A stretch of 5,236 bases of DNA from Paracoccaceae bacterium (GTDB lineage: Bacteria; Pseudomonadota; Alphaproteobacteria; Rhodobacterales; Rhodobacteraceae), in NCBI GenBank assembly GCA_029881635.1, contig JAOUMG010000194.1, forward strand, positions 1 to 5,236, in the 5' to 3' direction. Below the pieces are notes generated by a model. That model worked only from the letters and a program-made list of their open reading frames with translations. It was not told the origin of the DNA and did not search any database. Below, in pieces: positions 1-5,236 of the stretch. The position numbers and the translations under genes were made by a program. How positions within the stretch are numbered: position 1 is the stretch's first letter; the number at the start of each line of letters is the position of its first letter.

Positions 1-942
1 GCCGAGAAGCGCACCGCCGAGAATGTCGGGCAGGACGATGGCATGCAGCACGAGTGTCAACAGCGTCAGGATCCCGAAGCCCTGAAAGATGCCAGGCCAG
101 AGTGGGAACGTCCTGTCGCCCCGGCGCGTGGCAGCGCGGTAGAGGAAGAACAGGAAATGGCCGATGAAGAGAAAGGCGATGGTCAGGTGGGTGAAGGCGC
201 CCAGCGCCCCCGCCACCGCATAGGCGACCCAGCGTTTCGTGCTGCCGGTTCGCATCGCGTCGATCAGGAACGAGCTCGACAAAAGCGAGAAGAAGAGAAG
301 CGCGGTATAGCCACGCGCATTCTGGCTGAACCAGAGATGGTGGTAGGAGAGCGCCAATAGGAGCGCGGCGGCCAAAGCCTCGGGCCAGGACATCACGCGG
401 CGGGCAAACCCATAGATCGCGGCAATGCTGGCGATGCCGAAAAGCGCCGCCGGAAGCCGGATGGCCGTGACCGTATCACCAAGGGCGTCGATCGAAAGCC
501 GGGCGAGGAAGGTGTAGAGGATGTGATTGTTGGCGTCCTTGAAGGTCGTCAGGATCTGCAGCGGGCTCAGATGCATATGGCTGATATGCATCAGCATCTC
601 GTCATACCAGATGCCGCGATCTAAAGTATAAAAACGCAACCCTGCCGCTGTGGCCAAAATTACTACCATCAGAAGCAGTGCCCACCTTGGGGCCGTATCG
701 TGATATTTGCTTCGGCTGTCCGCTTCCGCGGCAGAGGGAAAACGGGAAAGAGCGAGCAGATAGATGCTGAATACGATGAGCGAGATTCTGAACAGTAGGA
801 TGCCCTTTACCATCCCCGCGTGAGCAGCCCCGCCGCCCAACATGTCGAGCAGGGTTTGACCCGGCACGAAGGCCAAGCCAGCGAAGCAAATGCCGAATAA
901 TATGAATGCGAGTTTCATTTCATTCACACCATTAAGAACCAC
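1..942 (-). CDS. GT39/ArnT-like integral membrane glycosyltransferase, N-terminal part (C-terminus beyond left edge)
   Basis: Family members transfer a sugar from a polyprenyl-phosphate donor to an acceptor on the periplasmic side of the inner membrane. 314 codons are visible and the frame is open to base 1. Seen, numbered from the GTG at 942: hydrophobic segments near 10-28, 48-65 and 87-105; then an RGIWYDEM loop with D114-E115, which matches the first-loop acidic pair of GT39 enzymes; an NNHILY motif (138-143) where relatives often have HPPLY; and SQNARGY (206-212), matching the family's SQ-AR-Y motif. Further membrane segments lie near 158-179, 189-206, 213-228, 237-268 and 286-305. The start is uncertain. 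GTG 942 sits 7 bases after GAGGA, whereas ATG 918 has no visible ribosome site. It follows the DPM-type gene by about 50 bases, a plausible donor-maker/donor-user pair. Codon third positions become clearly more GC-rich after about position 603. Family call is firm; the sugar and acceptor are unknown. Confidence 0.86.
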   Translation of the reverse strand, partial: MVLNGVNEMKLAFILFGICFAGLAFVPGQTLLDMLGGGAAHAGMVKGILLFRISLIVFSIYLLALSRFPSAAEADSRSKYHDTAPRWALLLMVVILATAAGLRFYTLDRGIWYDEMLMHISHMHLSPLQILTTFKDANNHILYTFLARLSIDALGDTVTAIRLPAALFGIASIAAIYGFARRVMSWPEALAAALLLALSYHHLWFSQNARGYTALLFFSLLSSSFLIDAMRTGSTKRWVAYAVAGALGAFTHLTIAFLFIGHFLFFLYRAATRRGDRTFPLWPGIFQGFGILTLLTLVLHAIVLPDILGGALLG

Positions 943-949
943 ATACTAT

Positions 950-954
950 TCCTC
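950..954 (-). promoter_or_regulatory. Ribosome binding site deciding the GT39 start
   Basis: On the minus strand this reads GAGGA, within GTGAGGAAT. It lies 7 bases before GTG 942, which is in frame with the GT39 protein, and 5 bases before an out-of-frame ATG at 944. The more obvious in-frame ATG at 918 is 31 bases away and has no purine-rich site of its own. This favours the GTG start, or else re-initiation at 918 after a very short upstream frame. Confidence 0.5.
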
Positions 955-993
955 ACTTCGCCGCGTCGGATTAGACATCCAACCATCAGTCCG

Positions 994-1905
994 TCATGGT
1001 CTGAGATGAATGCGCGAAATCATGTCCGCGATAAGACCCAGCGACCAGATCATGATTGCTGCCAGATAGGAGAAGATCACAGTTTCGGAGAGGTCTCCGA
1101 AGGTCAGGTCGATCACGAACTTGATTGTTCCAACAACGATGAATACGAGGCCAAGCGGAATGAAGACGCGCAGCGGATTAAAGAGTGTCGAAATTCGCAA
1201 GATCAGAATTAGGAAGTTAATGAAGTCCATCGGACGAATTTTTGACTGACCCACGCGCTTGCCGTACTCGATGGGTGTATAGATCATGCGTTTACCGTTC
1301 GCTGACATGCAAAGCGTGATGGTCGTCGTGAACGAAAATTTCTGCGGCAAAAGCGGAATGAAAGGGATAAGTTCAGATTTTCGAAATACCCTGAGACCGG
1401 AATTGAGGTCATTAAGCTTTCGCTCGGCCAAGAAAGACGCGAAAGAATTGAGCACCCATTTTGCCGGTTTCCTGATCCACGGGACGTTTTTCATGGCGGC
1501 GCCTCTGTCACCCACGACCATATCTTGATCGCGGCACATCGCCAGCATCGCAGGCAGGTAATGTGGGGGATAGGTGCCGTCAGCATCAATGATCGCAACA
1601 TACTCATGCTGCGCGCGCCGGACTCCCCGCTTCAGCGCAGCACCGTAACCGGTGTTGACCTGGTTGCTATCTACGATCACGCCCGTCTGCCGCGCAATTT
1701 CCAGCGTATTGTCGTCAGAACCATCGTCGACCACGATTATCTCGTACGGGACGCCCAGTGGCTCCATGGCCTCCCGAACGTCTTCGATCGTCGCTTGTAC
1801 CGCGCCTTCTTCGTTATAGGCCGGTATCACAACGCTGAGGGACATGCCCTCCAGTTCAGACTTAATCTTTTGCGGCTTGGCCTTTCCGGCGCTTTTGGTG
1901 GTCAT
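994..1905 (-). CDS. DPM/GtrB-type polyprenyl-phosphate glycosyltransferase (GT2) with two C-terminal membrane helices
   Basis: Enzymes of this type move a sugar from a nucleotide donor onto polyprenyl phosphate (undecaprenyl phosphate in most bacteria) at the cytoplasmic face of the inner membrane, feeding GT-C/GT39 transferases. In the 303 residues: a GT-A fold opening with SVVIPAYNEE (24-33), VVDDGS (58-63), the NTGYGAALKRG stretch typical of DPM-like enzymes (84-94), IDADGTYP with the metal-binding DAD (107-109), DLNSGLRVFRK (166-176), a SFTTTITL segment (191-198) and GQSKIRP (219-225). Two hydrophobic segments follow, about 227-264 and 274-296, a GtrB-like arrangement. ATG 1905 is preceded by AAGGGAAG at good spacing. 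Met21 would leave a lysine-rich 20-residue leader untranslated, and its GGAGG lies too close. It is separated by 70 bases from the upstream GT2 gene and 51 from the GT39 gene. The sugar is not predictable; UDP-xylose is only a contextual guess. Confidence 0.92.
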   Translation of the reverse strand: MTTKSAGKAKPQKIKSELEGMSLSVVIPAYNEEGAVQATIEDVREAMEPLGVPYEIIVVDDGSDDNTLEIARQTGVIVDSNQVNTGYGAALKRGVRRAQHEYVAIIDADGTYPPHYLPAMLAMCRDQDMVVGDRGAAMKNVPWIRKPAKWVLNSFASFLAERKLNDLNSGLRVFRKSELIPFIPLLPQKFSFTTTITLCMSANGKRMIYTPIEYGKRVGQSKIRPMDFINFLILILRISTLFNPLRVFIPLGLVFIVVGTIKFVIDLTFGDLSETVIFSYLAAIMIWSLGLIADMISRIHLRP

Positions 1906-1913
1906 CGTAAAAA

Positions 1914-1921
1914 CTTCCCTT
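1914..1921 (-). promoter_or_regulatory. Ribosome binding site of the DPM-type gene
   Basis: The minus strand reads AAGGGAAG, ending 8 bases before ATG 1905. This supports Met1 over the internal Met21. Within the 70-base gap to the upstream gene I see no convincing promoter boxes and no terminator, so the gene is probably cotranscribed with its upstream neighbour. Confidence 0.55.
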
Positions 1922-1975
1922 CACTGCCCCTGCAGTTACATAAATATCGGCCCGAACCCCGTACCAGATTGTGGG

Positions 1976-2998
1976 TCACGGAACATGCAGACGATCCTTA
2001 ACCCCCAGAATATGATATTCAAACAGGCACCAGCTAAATGCTGCGGCTGAATAGACATAGTATAATTGGTGATAGAGCAACGAACCGGCCGCAAACAGCA
2101 GACCGCCATTCGCATAAAAGAATTTGGCCAGGCGCAAGTTCGCCAGCACGGCAAGAATGGCCAAACCCGCGGTTACTGGCCAAACAGCGGGGTAAAATGG
2201 CAAGGCAAGAACCGACAGAAGAAATAACCCGGCCACCCCCGCTTTGACGCGTTCAGCGCGGCTTGTATTCAGGTCATCAGCGACGCCTTCCCGTGATATC
2301 ATCAGCCGTGACCAGGGCAAAGCGCGCCGGAAAATATCTGTGAAAATCGCATTCTTCGGGCTCCAGACTTTCAGGTGTTTGCCCAGCAGGGTTGGGTCGA
2401 CGATGATGCGCCCCCCCGCAGATCTGATGCGATATCCGAGCTCTATGTCTTCGATCGATGGAACTCGGTAAGTTTCAATGTCAAAGCCACCGATCTTGCG
2501 AAAGATGTCCGCACGTACGGCCCCGCAACCAGCCCAGAATGTCGCGGCCTCGCGCACGGCATTCTGGTGGTAAAACCGGTGCATCAGGTTCTTGTAGCGC
2601 GAAAACCATTGTGTACCCGCTGGCGTGGAATCGTATGATCCGAAAACTGCTGCTACACCTTCTTCCGACATCGCTGCACGCACTTTTTCTGCGCCATCCG
2701 GCCAGGCGATCACATCAGAATCGACAAACCACAAAATGTCGCCGATGGCGTGTTCGGCAGCCAAATTGCGTGCAGCTCCGGGGCCACCGTTTTTAGGGGT
2801 TGTCAGAACGCGTGCACCCAGGCTTTGGGCGACTTCTGCCGTTGTATCGGGCGACTGATCGTCAACCACAATGACTTCGGAAACTTCGCCCCGTGCCAGC
2901 ATTTCCATCAACGGCGCCAATACGCGCGGCAATAGCCCCGACGCATTATAAGCCGGCATCACAACAGAAATGGATTGGGCCAAGTTTTCCACGTTCAA
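1976..2998 (-). CDS. Family 2 glycosyltransferase with C-terminal membrane-associated region
   Basis: A probable cytoplasmic-face enzyme that transfers a sugar from a nucleotide donor during glycan assembly. In the 340 residues: SISVVMPAYNAS (9-20), VVDDQSPD (44-51), the GGPGAARNLA stretch (71-80), FVDSDV with the metal-binding DSD (93-95), a WAGCGAVR segment (155-162), GGFD (170-173) and IEDIELGYR (182-190) carrying the likely catalytic base, then a histidine in GKHLKVWSP (206-214). Residues from about 251 hold three hydrophobic stretches (251-272, 274-290, 298-325) that should anchor it to the inner membrane. The start is a TTG whose last two bases begin the upstream gene's TGA (TTGA junction), implying translational coupling. 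GTG at codon 3 is the alternative, and a GGGTGG upstream suits the GTG slightly better. Donor and acceptor are unknown. It lacks the DPM-type signature, so it is not a second copy of its neighbour. Confidence 0.9.
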   Translation of the reverse strand: MNVENLAQSISVVMPAYNASGLLPRVLAPLMEMLARGEVSEVIVVDDQSPDTTAEVAQSLGARVLTTPKNGGPGAARNLAAEHAIGDILWFVDSDVIAWPDGAEKVRAAMSEEGVAAVFGSYDSTPAGTQWFSRYKNLMHRFYHQNAVREAATFWAGCGAVRADIFRKIGGFDIETYRVPSIEDIELGYRIRSAGGRIIVDPTLLGKHLKVWSPKNAIFTDIFRRALPWSRLMISREGVADDLNTSRAERVKAGVAGLFLLSVLALPFYPAVWPVTAGLAILAVLANLRLAKFFYANGGLLFAAGSLLYHQLYYVYSAAAFSWCLFEYHILGVKDRLHVP

Positions 2999-4530
2999 CG
3001 GCCACCCGAAGTTTCATTTATAGCTTTGGAATGCATGGCGTACAGCACCATGATGGCTGCAACCAATGGCAACAGCCAAATGACCCGCGCACCATATCGC
3101 GTCGCCGGTTGCGATATCCCGCCGCAGACAAGCGCATTCGCAAGAATTCCGAAGATTAGCATGATTGCCAAAGCTTTAATTTCCTTCGGCACACGGCGCG
3201 GCCAGGCCAGAAGCACAAGAATGGCGCCGAGCGAGGCAAGATAGAGAGCCGAATGAATAGGCGTTACAGTGTTCAACCAGTTCACATTCGCGGTAATCCG
3301 TCCATGCATAAGCGGACCAGTCACAAGAACCGAGATTCCGTCAAACTGTTCAATCATCTTATCTGTCTGGAGCGTCATATCGACGCTGATGAAGCCAGCT
3401 TGGACCATCGCATTCTCTAGAAACGCCAGTGTCGTACCCATTGGGTCATTTGCCAATACGTCGAAAAAGAACCCGATTTGATTGTCGGCGACAATTTTCT
3501 GATCTTCGGAGGTCATCAGGCGAAAGGAGCCGAGATTCTGGCTGGTTTCAAAAACAATATGAGAGGCGGTCAAACGATAGGGATCGTTCGACAACATCAA
3601 CGTCCGATAAAGTTTGCAAGTCGGGATAGTTTCGTCGGGGCAATGCGTTTGAAGGTAACGAAGCCCCGGCCCGTCCTGGATCAACCGGGCCGTAACATAG
3701 GGTTTGATCACAACGATTGAGTTCGATACCGCACGCGCGGCAGAACGCAGCACGCTTTGTTCGGCGTATCCAACGCCGAGGATCACCAGGATGAGCGCTG
3801 TCGGAAGCCACCAACGGCGGCGTGACAGGACAAAGGATACGATTGCTGCCAACGGCACCATCAGTGTTGCAATAGCTAGATGTGACAGATGTGAGGTGAT
3901 CGCCAAAGCCCCCAATGCAACAAGAAGGGTAACCTCCCAAATGCGCATCTGACGCCCAAAAACGGCTAACCCGGCGATAACGATCAGCAGAACAGGCGCG
4001 AAGGTATCTGGCATCAAATACGCGATGAAGAACGGCAATGAGCCAAGCGAGGCACACAAAATCGGTACTGAAACTGTATGTGCAACAGGGGGTCCGTTGG
4101 GCCACAGCCTGGCCGCTACACGCATCGGCAGCCAAAGCGCCACGAAGACTGCCACAACGTTCAAAACGATTAGCCCTTCGAGTACTCCAAGCCGCGCCAT
4201 CGCACCTGACAAAATCGCGTAAACAGTCGATCTGGATCCATCGACCGTATTCTCGGCATCTATCTCGGTCAGCCCTGGGGAGGCGGAATTTGCGGACTGC
4301 TCCACTACCTCTGCGGGCCGTCCGGAAAGAGGTGACTCGGCGGGCCAGCCAAGATGGCGTAGGGCTGTATGGCCTTGCTGGATATAGCCCAGTGTGTCGA
4401 AATAGAACAACGGGCGCCCATTGATGACAAACACACTCAGGCAGGCCAATACAGCCAGACAAAACCAAACCACGGCCTTGCTTGCGCCTTGCGGCGGGTC
4501 AGTGGCCACACTCGTCGCGTATTTTTGCAT
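2995..4530 (-). CDS. Polytopic inner-membrane protein of unrecognised family, GT-C-like layout
   Basis: I cannot name this 511-residue protein. About ten hydrophobic segments are visible: 20-36, 116-137, 151-170, 177-191, 198-213, 216-235, 241-258, 426-442, 452-470 and 483-498. Basic clusters at 136-141, 193-196, 237-239 and 445-449 fit a positive-inside topology with both ends cytoplasmic. That puts a 37-115 loop and a large 259-425 domain in the periplasm. The first loop carries FYFDTLGYI with D45, where GT-C glycosyltransferases keep their catalytic acid. Other polar residues on the same face are D175 in LMPD, an HLSH pair (214, 217), two cysteines (297, 305) and QPATRYG with R478 near the end. 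It overlaps the decarboxylase stop by one base (TGATG) and the downstream GT2 start by four. A glycosyltransferase acting on lipid-linked sugars is likely; a polymerase or flippase role is possible. Confidence 0.88.
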   Translation of the reverse strand: MQKYATSVATDPPQGASKAVVWFCLAVLACLSVFVINGRPLFYFDTLGYIQQGHTALRHLGWPAESPLSGRPAEVVEQSANSASPGLTEIDAENTVDGSRSTVYAILSGAMARLGVLEGLIVLNVVAVFVALWLPMRVAARLWPNGPPVAHTVSVPILCASLGSLPFFIAYLMPDTFAPVLLIVIAGLAVFGRQMRIWEVTLLVALGALAITSHLSHLAIATLMVPLAAIVSFVLSRRRWWLPTALILVILGVGYAEQSVLRSAARAVSNSIVVIKPYVTARLIQDGPGLRYLQTHCPDETIPTCKLYRTLMLSNDPYRLTASHIVFETSQNLGSFRLMTSEDQKIVADNQIGFFFDVLANDPMGTTLAFLENAMVQAGFISVDMTLQTDKMIEQFDGISVLVTGPLMHGRITANVNWLNTVTPIHSALYLASLGAILVLLAWPRRVPKEIKALAIMLIFGILANALVCGGISQPATRYGARVIWLLPLVAAIMVLYAMHSKAINETSGGR

Positions 4531-5236
4531 CAGATCCGCGCTCCCTGACTTTCGATTTCACTCCGAAGCGCCGAGAAATAGGCAATCGTCTGCTGCAAGC
4601 CATCGCGCAATGCTATTTTCGGCTCCCACCCAAGTGCCTTCCGGGCAAAACTGATATCGGGTTTGCGCTGCACCGGATCGTCGTGTGGCAAAGGTTCGAA
4701 AACAAGTTTGGACTTGGCACCGGTCAATTCGATAATCGCCTCTGCCAGCTCGCGAATAGACATTTCAACCGGATTGCCGATATTCATTGGCCCGGTGACG
4801 TCATCTGGCGTTTCCATCAGCCCGATCAACCCGTCAATTAGGTCAGAAGCAAAGCAAAACGACCTCGTCTGGCTGCCATCACCGTAAATCGTTATCGGTT
4901 CGCCTGCCAGTGCCTGCATGATGAAATTCGATACAACTCGGCCATCTTTCGGGTGCATTCGCGGCCCATAGGTGTTGAAAATCCGCGCTACCTTGATACG
5001 CAGTTTGTGCTGCCGGTGGTAGTCAAAGAACAGAGTTTCGGCGCAGCGCTTGCCCTCATCATAACATGACCTGAATCCAATCGGATTCACGTTTCCCCAA
5101 TAGTCTTCGGTTTGAGGATGAACGATCGGGTCACCGTAAACTTCCGAAGTAGATGCCTGCAGGATCTTCGCGCGAAGCCGTTTGGCAAGGCCAAGCATGT
5201 TTATCGCACCGTGAACGCTTGTCTTGGTCGTCTGAA
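4530..5236 (-). CDS. UDP-glucuronate decarboxylase (UDP-xylose synthase), C-terminal part; N-terminus beyond right edge
   Basis: This extended short-chain dehydrogenase/reductase converts UDP-glucuronate to UDP-xylose and CO2 through an NAD-linked 4-keto intermediate in the cytoplasm. The frame is open to the right edge, giving 234 residues from the first whole codon at 5234. The ATG at 5198 is internal, because the preceding [12 protein letters not shown] matches the family. Seen: [10 protein letters not shown] (27-36), a YWGNVNPIG segment, SCYDEGKR with the catalytic Y58 and K62, [17 protein letters not shown], a GDGSQTRSF segment, a MNIGNP segment, and [13 protein letters not shown] (181-193). 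This set is close to diagnostic of UXS-type decarboxylases rather than other sugar epimerases. The glycine-rich NAD motif and roughly the first 80-100 residues are missing. The stop overlaps the next gene's ATG (TGATG), so expression is probably coupled. It is the first enzyme seen in the operon and supplies the only donor sugar that can be named. Confidence 0.95.
   Translation of the reverse strand, partial: QTTKTSVHGAINMLGLAKRLRAKILQASTSEVYGDPIVHPQTEDYWGNVNPIGFRSCYDEGKRCAETLFFDYHRQHKLRIKVARIFNTYGPRMHPKDGRVVSNFIMQALAGEPITIYGDGSQTRSFCFASDLIDGLIGLMETPDDVTGPMNIGNPVEMSIRELAEAIIELTGAKSKLVFEPLPHDDPVQRKPDISFARKALGWEPKIALRDGLQQTIAYFSALRSEIESQGARI
4541..4546 (-). promoter_or_regulatory. Ribosome binding site of the 511-residue membrane protein gene
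   Basis: The minus strand reads AGGGAG inside the last codons of the decarboxylase gene, 10 bases before ATG 4530. With the TGATG stop/start junction, this supports the assigned start and translational coupling of the two genes. Confidence 0.45.

Noticed and set aside
43..360. A 105-codon plus-strand frame rich in Glu and Arg
   Set aside because: It is antisense to the GC-rich part of the GT39 gene. Glu/Arg-rich composition is what the reverse of a hydrophobic coding region gives.
602..889. A 95-codon minus-strand frame within the GT39 gene
   Set aside because: It is out of frame with the membrane protein that carries the DE and SQNARGY motifs, and has no recognisable features of its own.
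965..985. A possible hairpin (TTGGAT...ATCCGA on the minus strand) between the DPM-type and GT39 genes
   Set aside because: The six-pair stem includes one G-T pair and has no following T-run, so it does not support an intrinsic terminator.
1921..1934. A short inverted repeat (CTGC...GCAG) upstream of the DPM-type gene
   Set aside because: The stem is four bases with no T-run, too weak to call a terminator or operator.
1906..1975. A possible promoter in the AT-rich stretch between the two GT2 genes
   Set aside because: No convincing pair of -35 and -10 boxes; AT-richness alone is not enough.
1525..2001. A 158-codon plus-strand frame opposite the DPM-type gene
   Set aside because: It is antisense to a gene with clear catalytic motifs and spans the 70-base gap without a ribosome site or a recognisable protein. 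It is a shadow of the minus-strand codon pattern.
3548..4468. A 306-codon minus-strand frame starting with ATG inside the 511-residue membrane protein gene
   Set aside because: It is rich in Arg, Cys, Ser and Trp with no recognisable domain, and lies in another frame of a gene with coherent membrane topology and coupled junctions. It is a shadow frame.

Overview
The window reads as part of a surface-polysaccharide or glycan-modification cluster from a proteobacterium, most likely an alphaproteobacterium of the Rhodobacterales type. That placement is inferred from protein flavour and base composition, not from a marker gene. All five supportable genes lie on the minus strand, so transcription runs from right to left. 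No tRNA, rRNA, CRISPR array, insertion sequence or plus-strand gene could be supported. The plus-strand open frames are antisense shadows of the minus-strand genes.

Layout in order of transcription: (1) 5236-4530, the C-terminal two thirds of a UDP-glucuronate decarboxylase (UDP-xylose synthase), whose N-terminus lies beyond the right edge; (2) 4530-2995, a 511-residue polytopic membrane protein of unrecognised family with a GT-C-like layout; (3) 2998-1976, a family 2 glycosyltransferase with C-terminal hydrophobic segments; (4) 1905-994, a DPM/GtrB-type polyprenyl-phosphate glycosyltransferase with two C-terminal membrane helices; (5) 942-1, the N-terminal part of a GT39/ArnT-like membrane glycosyltransferase, which runs off the left edge. 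Genes 1/2 share a TGATG junction and genes 2/3 a TTGA junction. Genes 3/4 and 4/5 are separated by only about 70 and 50 bases. A single leftward operon is the simplest reading.

Inferred cooperation: the decarboxylase makes UDP-xylose in the cytoplasm. The DPM-type enzyme loads a sugar onto a polyprenyl phosphate at the inner membrane. The GT39 protein, and possibly the unrecognised 511-residue protein, would use the lipid-linked sugar on the periplasmic face. The other family 2 enzyme would extend an acceptor on the cytoplasmic face. This resembles the ArnC/ArnT logic of lipid A modification, but the sugar and acceptor cannot be read from the sequence.

The two most interesting points are the 511-residue membrane protein, a candidate undescribed GT-C-type transferase, and a step in base composition inside the GT39 gene. 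Positions 1-480 are about 64% GC, while the rest of the window is roughly 50-55%. This suggests that the edge of an acquired polysaccharide segment falls within that gene.
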